Translations under genes and position numbers: made by a program
The notes under the pieces: model-generated
Told to the model about the DNA's origin: nothing
The model's input: only the letters and a program-made list of their open reading frames with translations
Databases searched by the model: none
In this document: positions 16,695 through 25,207 of the stretch, piece after piece
How the letters are laid out: every line of letters begins with the position of its first letter
How positions within the stretch are numbered: position 1 is the first letter of the stretch
NCBI GenBank assembly: GCA_944320355.1
Contig: CALUHC010000017.1
Location: 1 to 64,000, forward strand
DNA: 64,000 bases
Direction: 5' to 3'
From: an uncultured Prevotella sp.
GTDB taxonomy: Bacteria; Bacteroidota; Bacteroidia; Bacteroidales; Bacteroidaceae

Positions 16695-17756
16695 TCAGTA
16701 TTTCATCTTTGATATATCGTCCGTGTCATAAATTTTCCAACCATGCGCACCTCCATCAGTAAACTGAAAGGGCATCACAAAACCATCAAGTTGTTTCAAG
16801 GCTTCCGCAACAGCCACTTTTTTTGTCGGATCAACCATAAACATACAAAAGCCACCGCCTCCCGCGCCGCTTACCTTGCCGGCCAAGGCACCAGCGTCCA
16901 TGGCAACCTCGAAAGCACGCTCTATTATTGGATTGGTTATGGCATCTGCCATTTTCTTTTTGTCTTCCCAACCTTGTCCAAGAATCCGCGCAAACTGTTG
17001 CATATCACCTTTCAACAAGGCGAGCTTCATGTCCTTCGCACTCTGCTTAATTCTATGCATGGCTTCCACAGACTTGCTTTCTTTATTTGCTGTATTTGCT
17101 TGCTGCTGATTTATTATACTTGCCGAAGAACGCGAACGCCCGGTGAAATACAACAACAAGGATGCCTCCAGCTCGTCAGTTATCCACCGTTTCACCTTCA
17201 GCGGATTCACTATCACCATGTCGTTTTCCAAGAACTCCATATAGTTAAAGCCGCCAAAAGCTGCGGCATATTGATCTTGCTTGCCTCCGGACAGGCTTAA
17301 GTCTTTGCGCTCCACCTCGTATGCCATGCGTGCTATCTCGTAATCACCGAGCGGAAGAGAAAGCCATTCAACAAATGCCTTGATTATGCAAACAACCATT
17401 GTTGACGACGTGCCGAGCCCCGAACCGGCAGGAGCGTCATTATAAGTAGTTATCCTGAAACCACGTAAATCAGGCGAATAATCACGCACAATCCGGTTAT
17501 AGACCCCCTTTATGAGCGAGGCTTCACCATCAATGACCAACTCTCTTGACAACGGATAAACCTTGTGACAATCAGCATCATAGCTGTCAATCACCACCAA
17601 GCCATCATTCGTTTCCTCTATGGTGGTATAAGTATATAGGTTGATTGTAGCGTTGAGCACCAATCCACCATAAATATCACTATAAGGCGAGACATCGCTG
17701 CCACCGCCTGCCAGCCCCAAACGCAACGGGGCTTTACTTCGTATAATCATAGTCAA
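16695..17756 (-). CDS. hddA: glycero-manno-heptose 7-phosphate kinase (GHMP family)
   Basis: 353 residues with all three GHMP motifs: motif 1 PLRLGLAGGGSDVSPYSD, the ATP-binding loop APAGSGLGTSSTMVVC and motif 3 KVSGAGGGGFCMFMVD. It phosphorylates C1 of glycero-manno-heptose 7-phosphate. With gmhA, hddC and gmhB downstream it makes the full route to GDP-D-glycero-alpha-D-manno-heptose. A second possible start (MIIRSKA) is two codons in. The upstream acyltransferase gene ends 47 bases away. Confidence 0.9.
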   Translation of the reverse strand: MTMIIRSKAPLRLGLAGGGSDVSPYSDIYGGLVLNATINLYTYTTIEETNDGLVVIDSYDADCHKVYPLSRELVIDGEASLIKGVYNRIVRDYSPDLRGFRITTYNDAPAGSGLGTSSTMVVCIIKAFVEWLSLPLGDYEIARMAYEVERKDLSLSGGKQDQYAAAFGGFNYMEFLENDMVIVNPLKVKRWITDELEASLLLYFTGRSRSSASIINQQQANTANKESKSVEAMHRIKQSAKDMKLALLKGDMQQFARILGQGWEDKKKMADAITNPIIERAFEVAMDAGALAGKVSGAGGGGFCMFMVDPTKKVAVAEALKQLDGFVMPFQFTDGGAHGWKIYDTDDISKMKY

Positions 17757-17803
17757 TCTTTAATTACACAATATTCCTTTTAATAATCATCATACAAACG
17801 ACA

Positions 17804-18802
17804 TCAACGTTCTGCAAAACTTCTCTTTCTCTGTTTCATATAAGTCCACGACACCTCAAATCCCCAAGCTGCAAAATATGACAAAATCAAACACAAAGCA
17901 AACTCCGTAATCGGAGACACGCTTCCGCCCATCACACTTTTTACAATCTCAAAAACAAGAATGTGGACTAAATACCACTCATAAGAAAACACATTAGTAA
18001 AGCTAAAGAACCTATTAAAACGCCGTATATTCAATTTGTAAAACAACAATGCCAAAGACAGATAGCCAACAAGTGACGGTATGTCATTGAATAGCGTCCA
18101 CGGAAATCCGCCATATCCCATAACACCTGTCAAAATCATGCCAACAAGGCAGGCCGCAAAGAGGTACTTCCATTTTGGCACATCCAGCGCCGACGGGTTC
18201 TTTGCATAAACTTCCGCCAACTTCATACCCAAACAGAACTCCCACAGATATTGCAAAAAGAATCCATTCCAAACACGTTCCTCAGCATGACCGGACATTC
18301 CCACGGCCAATGCCCATAGCAAACTGATAGCGAGAGCGATTACCCACCCCCGATTAGTATTTGTTAACCTAACGACCAGAGGCCATGCCATATAAAATTG
18401 AATGATTGTAGAAATGAACCACATTTGTCCTCCCATAGAACAATCAAGTTCAGGAACAAACATCTTGAAAAGCAACAGGTTGCCAAGCAATGGCATCAAC
18501 ACATCCTTTCCCTGCCCTATCATCCACAACGCCGTGACCAAACAAACAACGGCCATTGGCCAATAAACACGCCCAAACCGTTTCTTAAGAAAGGCTTTGT
18601 AACTTAATGGCTTTCTCAAATATGACAAATAAAGCCCAAAACCGCTGCACAGGATAAACACATGCACGCCGGCTCCACCAAACGCCGCTGCCATCATTGC
18701 TCACCCGGGGATGTCGTAGCTTTGAATAAGGTGCATCAATACTATTGTGGTTATGGAATAGCCGCGCAAATAATTGACAACTTCAAGTTTTTTCGCTTCC
18801 AT
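17804..18802 (-). pseudogene. acyltransferase-3 family membrane protein interrupted by TGA
   Basis: Reading from the ATG at 18802 gives MEAKKLEVVNYLRGYSITTI and on to DIPG at codon 33, then a TGA (18701-18703). The same frame then continues AMMAAAFGGAGVHVFILCSG for another 297 codons. Together this is a normal acyltransferase-3 protein of about 332 residues with ten hydrophobic helices, the kind that adds O-acetyl groups to polysaccharides. Codon 34 has mutated to stop, or a TGG was misread. Restart at the ATG pair at 18692-18697 would lose the first helix and the conserved N-terminal R. It lies upstream of the heptose genes in the same direction. Confidence 0.8.
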
Positions 18803-18845
18803 TTTCAATATATATATATTTAAAAAACAGTCATCCACGCTCCGG

Positions 18846-19068
18846 CCATACTTACAAATATGCAACTAAAAACGGCACTGTGCGGCCCGCTTTTCAACAC
18901 GTGCCGTTCCACTCTCCCAAACAGGCCGTTTGGCAGGGCGAAACAGACCGTTTGACAGGCCGAAACGACCTGTTTCTGAAGTAAAAACGGCATATATCGC
19001 AACTTGTTGAATATCAACCAGATAGACAAAGAAGCCGCAACAGCCATCTTTAACATAAAAACGTTAAT
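18846..19068 (-). repeat. 22-bp-periodic palindrome array C, long form
   Basis: Read on the minus strand. The terminal palindrome is at 19050-19067 (TTAACGTTTTTATGTTAA), units are at 18991, 18969, 18947, 18925 and 18903 (all 22 bp apart), and the right palindrome is at 18852-18865. The terminal centres are exactly 200 bp apart. It separates two minus-strand polysaccharide genes, within the otherwise tight locus. Confidence 0.88.
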
Positions 19069-19124
19069 GACATTGCATGGCAGCTTGCTGTCGCAGAGAG
19101 TACGAGCTGCTTGCTGATATTCAT

Positions 19125-20318
19125 CTACAAGATACCGCACAACTCCCGGAACAGGCTCTCCCATTGGGCATAAATCGTATCTACTGAATAGCCACGGCTT
19201 GTCTCCAAGGCCTGCTCCGCCATGCGGTGAAGCCTGTCTGGGTCGGCCATGACGCCATTCAAGGCTTCGGCCATGGCCTCGGCACGGAACCCGTCTCCGC
19301 CGGGCTTGACAACAACGCCGTTCTCGCCGTCGCGGACTATGTCGTAAACGGCCGAGTAACTGCCATAGACCACCGGCACAACGCCAAACGACATACACTC
19401 TGCAAGCACGAGAGGAAACCCCTCAAACTCGCTCGTGAGCATGAGCACAGAGGCACGCTCGTAGTAAGGACGGGGAGCCTTGAAGCCCTCAAAGCTGACA
19501 TGGCGGAGGTTAAGGGTATCCACCAAACGCTCAAGGTTGCCGCGCTCAGGCCCGTCGCCGACTATCGTAAGCCGCCAGTCAGGGTGCCTGTGCTCCAGCA
19601 GCGACCACGTCTCGACAACACGCACCACGCGCTTCTGGCTGTAATCCAGCCTGCCCACATACACAACCTCCTTCTGTTTGCGCGTATGATTCCGTAGGGA
19701 TTCGAACCCTGGACCCGCGGTATCTACCGTCACGGGATTCGTCTGCACGATGAGCTTATCGGCGTTGCGGATGCCGGTATAATCCTCGAAATGGCGCACA
19801 AAACTCCCCGAAAGCACCATGAACCTGTCGCTGTTCCTGTAGATATAGCGCATGCTCGCCGCTGTGACGCGGCGAAAGGCAGCAAGCTTCAGCCCGAGCA
19901 ACGCCCGCCTCAGCGGGCCGTCACAATGCTCCAAGGCAGCCTCCACTTCCTTTGTCCGCCCGTTGGACAGCGGGTCGTTGTGATAAACGGCAATGGTCTT
20001 CACGCCAAGCCCTGCGGCAGCCTTACTCAGCGTGCGCGCCGGGATATAAGGAAGCCCCCACTGGTTTATCACTATGCCGATGTGGTTGTCCTGCAACGTC
20101 TTGCGCAGGGCCACCACATTAGCCCTGCCGGAGTTGAAGCCGTGGCCGTAAACCAGCCCCACACGGCTGTCGAGCCTGTCGGCAAGGGTGGTCTTGCCCT
20201 CGTAGAAAGCCCACAGGACAACGTGGTGACCCTCGGCAGCAAACTTGTTGGCAAGCACCGAGGTGACCACCTCAAGCCCGCCTATCTCAAATGATTTCAG
20301 TAAGAATAAGATGTTCAT
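19125..20318 (-). CDS. glycosyltransferase family 4
   Basis: 397 residues, GT-B fold. The N-terminal Rossmann half starts ILFLLKSFEIGGLEVVTSVL, with the glycine-rich acceptor loop. The C-terminal half has VVYVGRLDYSQKRV, WRLTIVGDGPE, VSFEGF, and the EX7E donor motif in TSEFEGFPLVLAECMSFGV. These enzymes retain anomeric configuration and use nucleotide sugars on the cytoplasmic face. The ATG at 20318 follows the acetyltransferase stop by three bases, so the genes are coupled. It ends the first transcription block before array C. Confidence 0.9.
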   Translation of the reverse strand: MNILFLLKSFEIGGLEVVTSVLANKFAAEGHHVVLWAFYEGKTTLADRLDSRVGLVYGHGFNSGRANVVALRKTLQDNHIGIVINQWGLPYIPARTLSKAAAGLGVKTIAVYHNDPLSNGRTKEVEAALEHCDGPLRRALLGLKLAAFRRVTAASMRYIYRNSDRFMVLSGSFVRHFEDYTGIRNADKLIVQTNPVTVDTAGPGFESLRNHTRKQKEVVYVGRLDYSQKRVVRVVETWSLLEHRHPDWRLTIVGDGPERGNLERLVDTLNLRHVSFEGFKAPRPYYERASVLMLTSEFEGFPLVLAECMSFGVVPVVYGSYSAVYDIVRDGENGVVVKPGGDGFRAEAMAEALNGVMADPDRLHRMAEQALETSRGYSVDTIYAQWESLFRELCGIL

Positions 20319-20321
20319 CAA

Positions 20322-20894
20322 TTACAACGCGAACCAGTAATTGTAACTCTGGTTGTAATCAATCTCTGCCGTCCTGTCCCTGACAACACGCGCCGGATTG
20401 CCACCTACTATCTTACGTGGCGGCACGTCTTTCGTAACAACACTTCCCGGCAACACTATGGCACCGTTGCCTATTGTCACCCCGGGCATAATCATCGCAT
20501 TCGAGAATATGAAAACATTGTCTTCAATGACCACCGGTGCGCCCTTGGTCTCAAACCTCGGACTGTCGATGTTGTGGCCGAGGGTGTAAATCTTTGTTCC
20601 GTGCGCAATGCCGACATTGTTTCCTATGTTAATGCCACGCCGGTTGTCAAGGTAACAGCCGAAATTCACAACCGAATTCCGCCCCATGCTGAACTTGCCC
20701 ACATGGAAGAACTTGCACCTGCGGTGGATGCCGCTCCCCCGCCCCACCTTTATTCCGAAGCACCTCAGGTAAAAACTTCGCAACGGATTAGGAACCAAGG
20801 CATAGGTCAAGTTCAGAAACTCTACTATAAAAAACTTAATTTGAAGAAGGGCTTTGTTTACCCCCCCCCGTTTTGTTTTGTTAACATTTGTCAT
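20322..20894 (-). CDS. left-handed beta-helix O-acetyltransferase with G9 tract near the start
   Basis: 190 residues. The hexapeptide repeats (VGRGSGIHRRCKF, NSVVNFGCYLDNRRGINIGN, GNGAIVLPGSVVTKDVPP) and the ending GNPARVVRDR mark an acetyl-CoA-dependent sugar O- or N-acetyltransferase of the maltose/galactoside type. A run of nine G (plus-strand C 20861-20869) covers codons 9-12, directly after the only plausible start codon. Eight G would give an immediate TAA and ten G a frameshift, so the length of the tract decides whether the protein is made. It abuts the upstream GT2 stop (TGA-ATG). Confidence 0.87.
   Translation of the reverse strand: MTNVNKTKRGGVNKALLQIKFFIVEFLNLTYALVPNPLRSFYLRCFGIKVGRGSGIHRRCKFFHVGKFSMGRNSVVNFGCYLDNRRGINIGNNVGIAHGTKIYTLGHNIDSPRFETKGAPVVIEDNVFIFSNAMIMPGVTIGNGAIVLPGSVVTKDVPPRKIVGGNPARVVRDRTAEIDYNQSYNYWFAL
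20861..20869 (-). repeat. nine-G homopolymer in the acetyltransferase gene
   Basis: Nine consecutive G on the coding strand, followed by TAAAC. In the present length the frame is open. Loss of one G creates a TAA at once. It is a candidate slipped-strand phase-variation tract. Confidence 0.75.
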
Positions 20895-21982
20895 TCAATA
20901 AATATATTTTGTAATCTTGTTTGGCAATAATCTAGTTAGAACAAACAAGGACGTGCAGCCGCAATATTTCATCAAAACGAAAGGCAATGCCTTTAGGCCG
21001 AAAGCCGGACGGAACGCCAAAACAGCCTTCTTCACCGTCTCGTTGTCCACAAACGACATGAACAACCTGTAGTTCTGCCTGAAGCCTTGCGACTTGTTGG
21101 CAGAAAGCCTTATTGCCATTTCAACGACAGAAAGCACAAGTGTTCCTTCCCAATAGGAATGAGTGTCAACATTGTGCATCATTTCCGCCTTCCGGTCTAT
21201 TTCATTTCTCACCGCAACGAGTTTCAGTTTGTCTTGAAGCCTTTTAGCAGCGTTGTTCAGTGATGACAAATTAGCCCCGCTCTCGCGGATGGTGAGATAA
21301 TACAGGCACTTGTCCCAAAAACCAACTGATGTCTCATAAAGGAAGTATTCATTGATGAAACGGGTGTCCTCGCCCAAAGATAAGCTCGTATCAAATCTAA
21401 GGCCATTATCTTTTATTGTCTGGGCATCAAGCATTATACGCCACAAGGCCGTATGCTCCTTCCCTTGGCGAATACCCTTTTTCCCACAAATCCAATTGTT
21501 GATGTCAGAAAAAGAATGCCCTAAGAAATGTGGCATCAATTCCTCTACAATCTCATGCCCACGATATTCCTCTCGCAATTCGTGTCCATGCGGTCTTCCC
21601 TTTATGCCATTTTGTTTGTTAGCATAACCATAAAGCACAGCGTTGACATTATGTTTCTCGCTGAACTCCAGACAGTCGGCGATAGTGGTAAGCTCCATGG
21701 TGTCGTCACTATCCCAAAAGAAAATCTTTTCACCTTTGGCACATTCTATCCCTGCATTTCTTGCAGCAGACACTCCGCCATGAGGCAATTCTATTAACTT
21801 TATTTACCCCCCCCCACGATATTTTTAACAATGGCGACCGTATCGTCCGTTGAGCCGTCATCAACCACAATAACTTCATAATTACTGTAAGTCTGACGAA
21901 ATACCCCTTCCAGCATTTTCGCTATATAATCTCCCGTATTATAAGTAGGAATAATGATTGAAACTAAAGGAATGTTTACCAT
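20895..21982 (-). pseudogene. glycosyltransferase family 2, frameshifted beside a G9 tract
   Basis: The first 60 codons (21982-21800) are a normal GT2 start, [20 protein letters not shown] and then [12 protein letters not shown], ending at GGGK-stop. A different frame then continues KLIELPHGGVSAARNAGIEC, IFFWDSDDTMEL and a normal C-terminal half down to 20895. Restoring one base in the TAAATAAAG that follows the nine G gives a continuous GT2 of about 360 residues. Changing only the number of G does not restore it, because a TAA follows in that frame. In the sequence as given the gene is off, or a base was lost in assembly. The acceptor and donor are unknown. Confidence 0.82.
21807..21815 (-). 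repeat. nine-G homopolymer in the GT2 gene
   Basis: Nine consecutive G on the coding strand, followed by TAAATAAAG, at the exact point where the glycosyltransferase reading frame breaks. Confidence 0.75.
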
Positions 21983-21993
21983 CTTACCTTAAA

Positions 21994-22602
21994 CTATATT
22001 ATAGGTTTTTGCGATATTATCCGCGCAGGGTTACCGGCAACGACACAATTATCCGGAATATCTTTCGTCACCACGGCTCCGGCCCCGACTGTAACATTGT
22101 CCCCAATCTTAACTGGCCCCATAACAATAGCACCTGTTCCAAAATAACAGTTGTCTCCAATCTCAAATCCAGAGACATCAACATCCGGCCTCTTTTTGCC
22201 CAAAAGCACATTTGGCAACACTGTGCAATTTGCACCTATTCGCATACCCGGTTCGCCAAACCTACGAAATCCGGCATGGACAATCTTCAACCCTGGACCA
22301 ACAACATTCGGAGCTATAGTTATATTATACTTCAAACAATTCCTACGGTGACGCAACAAATAATAAAAATACATCAAGCGGCCAAATATCGTTGACTTCG
22401 TATTCATGTAATATTCTAAATGACGAAGCGTTTTCATATAGCTGAACATACGCCAATTCTCTCCGTACGTAAACCTCGCCAAAAACGGATGTTCCATACC
22501 TTGAACATGAAAATCGGCACGAATATATTCAAACATTTCTTTACGATTACGTATCATATTAAAGATATTTCTTTTTAGAAAATCATAAATCACGTTTGCC
22601 AC
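21994..22602 (-). CDS. serine-acetyltransferase-like hexapeptide acyltransferase
   Basis: 202 residues. A helical N-terminus (about 1-85) precedes a left-handed beta-helix (ITIAPNVVGPGLKIVHAGFR, CTVLPNVLLGKKRPD, FEIGDNCYFGTGAIVMGPVK, VTVGAGAVVTKDIPDN) and the closing CVVAGNPARII. The arrangement is that of CysE-type enzymes recruited to polysaccharide loci, where they acetylate a sugar and not serine. It overlaps the end of the upstream GT2 gene by 20 bases and is followed by another GT2 after 11 bases. Confidence 0.85.
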   Translation of the reverse strand: MANVIYDFLKRNIFNMIRNRKEMFEYIRADFHVQGMEHPFLARFTYGENWRMFSYMKTLRHLEYYMNTKSTIFGRLMYFYYLLRHRRNCLKYNITIAPNVVGPGLKIVHAGFRRFGEPGMRIGANCTVLPNVLLGKKRPDVDVSGFEIGDNCYFGTGAIVMGPVKIGDNVTVGAGAVVTKDIPDNCVVAGNPARIISQKPII

Positions 22603-23605
22603 AATATAAGTATTTTAGAAAGAAATACCTTACACCTCGCAACACCAAGATATAACTTCTCATTAACCAATAATACCGTACAAACAACAGAATGCTACGT
22701 TTTTGTTTTGATACAGCTATCCTATATTTCTTACCTGTATGTCCAAGCTCTTTTACAGCATAGGAATAATAGTAATTAGCAGCTTCACCGGAAATCTTTG
22801 CACTGATGATAAGGTCATCAACAAGTTGCCTTATACGACCACAATTAACAGCCTCTACATATTCTTCACCTTTATCCTTAAAGTAATCCCTAACAATATC
22901 CATTGATTCCCAATTCTGCTCATGCTTACTTATGGAAAAATTATTTGAATAAGATCCTCCATTTGAGCAATCATAATAATAAAGGGCTTCGTGTAAATTT
23001 ACAATTCTTTTCGCATTATACAAAAGAATAGGTACCACTTGAAAGTCTTCACCTTGGTTACACCCTTCCTTGCACACTATGCCATTGTCTGTATATAGAC
23101 TCCTACGAATCAACTTTGCCCAAATGCTATTTGTTGATTTTCTGGCTAAAACATCTATGCAATAATCTTTTGGCTGTGCGAATGACAAATAGTGCCTTGA
23201 CACTGTAAACGCAGGATGTGCCTGCAAAAAGTCTATCACCACAATGTCTGCATCATTCTCTTGTTGCTTGCACATTGCCTTTTCAACGATATGCTCATCC
23301 ACATAATCATCGCTGTCCACGTGCATTATAAATTCTCCTGTCGCCTCCGCAACTGCTGTGTTACGTGCTGCAGCAAGCCCACGATTCTGATTGTGAGCAA
23401 CAATACGTACTTGAGTTTCTCTCTCCGGAAAACGGCTCAATGTCTCTCTCAGCACATAAATACTTGCGTCTTTTGTGCAATCATTGACAAAGATATATTC
23501 AATATTCTCATAAGTCTGCTTGAAAAGAGATTCAGCACACCGACCAATGAACTTCTCCACCCCATAGACAGGAACAAGAATACTTACTTTAGGCTCTTTC
23601 ATCAT
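22583..23605 (-). CDS. glycosyltransferase family 2
   Basis: 340 residues, GT-A fold. VSILVPVYGVEKFIGRCAES opens the nucleotide-binding half, EYIFVNDCTKD follows, and the metal-binding DxD is HVDSDDYV near residue 97. RGLAAARNTAVAEATGEFIM is the typical segment before it. The C-terminal 120 residues are helical and basic (KKYRIAVSKQKRSILLF) and probably contact the membrane or lipid-linked acceptor. It overlaps the GT14 gene end by 17 bases, and codon use is AT-rich like its neighbours. Donor and linkage are unknown. Confidence 0.9.
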   Translation of the reverse strand: MMKEPKVSILVPVYGVEKFIGRCAESLFKQTYENIEYIFVNDCTKDASIYVLRETLSRFPERETQVRIVAHNQNRGLAAARNTAVAEATGEFIMHVDSDDYVDEHIVEKAMCKQQENDADIVVIDFLQAHPAFTVSRHYLSFAQPKDYCIDVLARKSTNSIWAKLIRRSLYTDNGIVCKEGCNQGEDFQVVPILLYNAKRIVNLHEALYYYDCSNGGSYSNNFSISKHEQNWESMDIVRDYFKDKGEEYVEAVNCGRIRQLVDDLIISAKISGEAANYYYSYAVKELGHTGKKYRIAVSKQKRSILLFVRYYWLMRSYILVLRGVRYFFLKYLYCGKRDL

Positions 23606-24464
23606 TTATCTTTTCTATCAGTTTGTCTATTATTTCCGGATGATTGTCATAATCAAACTTTCTTGCGAATAGTTTATCTGACGATGACAAATATTCAAAG
23701 TCTGCCTCTGTCTGCCAAATATAAGGATGTCCGCGCTTCCAATCCAATTCTCTCATGCAACCCCTAAATTCATCTTCCACATCAAAAATTCTATCACGAA
23801 ACCTTGAGTTTATGGCGAATGTCTGCTTGTAGATTTCATCAGGACAGTAGGCATATTGATAAGTTGCCAATATACAATTTCGGTTTTTCAGCAATTCAAC
23901 TACAAAATCATGTGTAACACTTACCCAATTGCATCCATACCTAAAATCCATATTATTATTTTTTTGAATGTTCACATTCAAAAGAAGCTGCAATTTATTC
24001 AAGCCGATACGCACCATTTTCAAAGCATACCTTACCAATTTTACCTTATGCCGCATATACGGCATAAAGAAATTATGGCAATAAACACGATTCTTTATTT
24101 TCCAGTTTTTACTACCGAAACCTATAAATTCAATTCCACTATGCCGTTCAAAAAAGCCGTGAATATAATCTTGACAATGTAACGGCATGTCAAAACCACT
24201 CAATAAATGGTAATATGAATATTTCATTTTCGAGGCTTCCCCAAACAATTCCATCTCTGCCTTTATCTGACTCACGTGCCCCCATCTGACATCCACCCTA
24301 TCAACAAAATGAATTTCAGAATATCGCGCAGACAAATGAAGACCAGAAATATCTGATTTCTTGTCTATGTGAATGTATATATCATTGCGCTCATCATCCA
24401 ACAAAGCAACTAACTTTTGCAGTTGTTCCCAGTTAGAATGGGCCATGACCAAATATGCATGCAT
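23589..24464 (-). CDS. core-2/I-branching-type glycosyltransferase (GT14)
   Basis: 291 residues beginning MHAYLVMAHSNWEQLQKLVA, with DIYIHIDKKSD, VRWGHVSQIKAEMELF, YYHLLSGFDMPLH and PDEIYKQTFAINS. These are landmarks of bacterial GT14 proteins, relatives of beta-1,6-N-acetylglucosaminyl or xylosyl transferases that add branches. I set the start at 24464, where ATG overlaps the preceding TAA (TAATG), not at the in-frame codon at 24479, because the protein family starts at this Met. It is therefore translationally coupled to the GT32 gene. Confidence 0.88.
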   Translation of the reverse strand: MHAYLVMAHSNWEQLQKLVALLDDERNDIYIHIDKKSDISGLHLSARYSEIHFVDRVDVRWGHVSQIKAEMELFGEASKMKYSYYHLLSGFDMPLHCQDYIHGFFERHSGIEFIGFGSKNWKIKNRVYCHNFFMPYMRHKVKLVRYALKMVRIGLNKLQLLLNVNIQKNNNMDFRYGCNWVSVTHDFVVELLKNRNCILATYQYAYCPDEIYKQTFAINSRFRDRIFDVEDEFRGCMRELDWKRGHPYIWQTEADFEYLSSSDKLFARKFDYDNHPEIIDKLIEKINDERA

Positions 24465-25207
24465 TATTTTAACCTCCAAATTACTTTATTTATAATATTC
24501 AAGTTAGGCAAGCCCAATAAATGCCAAAACTTACCCTCGTATATTTCATATTTCGGAGTTTCAACCCATGAACTAGCAAACCTATGTATTGAAACTGTAT
24601 TCTTTGTTATTTCAAGTTTGTGATTTTTATAAGACATCGGGCTAAAAAACTCACAAGGAAACACAGGTATTTCTGTCTTACTGTCAATTGCCATCGCACT
24701 ATTTACATTTCTGACATTTATAAAACGATATCCAAATTCTTTCAGACGATTTTCAACAACAACCGGCTGGGGTATTATATTTGGTTTGCCATTTTCAATG
24801 AACGGTCTACCTTCATAATAATCCAAACAATCTTTCACCCATTTACTCCCCTTTTCGGCTCCCCACGCGGCAATTTCCACACCTTTCGCCTCTTTTTGCC
24901 AGCACAACATTGTCTTTAAACCAAGGAAATCATCGAAAGACTTCAACACCTCAACATCCATATCCAAATATATGCCACCATAATTATATATGGCATACAA
25001 ACGAATATAGTCAGCTGCAAATGCATATTTCTTATTATCAAAAGCCTGCTCAACCCATAATGATGAATGTTTGTCAAAACGATCAAAGTTCCATAACATA
25101 AACTCATAATCACGAAGGTACTTTTTCCAACTGCTCATACAGTCTTGAAGCAACTCAGGAATAGGATCGTTGCTTAACCAACAATAATGAATTATTTTGG
25201 GAATCAT
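24464..25207 (-). CDS. DXD-containing glycosyltransferase (GT32 family)
   Basis: 247 residues with the GT32 pattern: IPKIIHYCWLSNDPIPELLQ at the N-terminus, FAADYIRLYAIYNYGGIYLD then MDVEVLKSF (the DXD that binds the nucleotide sugar and metal), and the late motif VSIHRFASSWV. Family members transfer mannose, galactose or glucose residues in capsules and glycans. Its start lies 53 bases inside the end of the polymerase gene in another frame. The canonical first residues support that overlap. Confidence 0.9.
   Translation of the reverse strand: MIPKIIHYCWLSNDPIPELLQDCMSSWKKYLRDYEFMLWNFDRFDKHSSLWVEQAFDNKKYAFAADYIRLYAIYNYGGIYLDMDVEVLKSFDDFLGLKTMLCWQKEAKGVEIAAWGAEKGSKWVKDCLDYYEGRPFIENGKPNIIPQPVVVENRLKEFGYRFINVRNVNSAMAIDSKTEIPVFPCEFFSPMSYKNHKLEITKNTVSIHRFASSWVETPKYEIYEGKFWHLLGLPNLNIINKVIWRLK

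Noticed and set aside
19694-19712. Sequence like a tRNA T-arm (GGGTTCGAATCCC on the minus strand)
   Set aside because: It lies inside the GT4 reading frame and has no D-arm, anticodon arm or acceptor partner.
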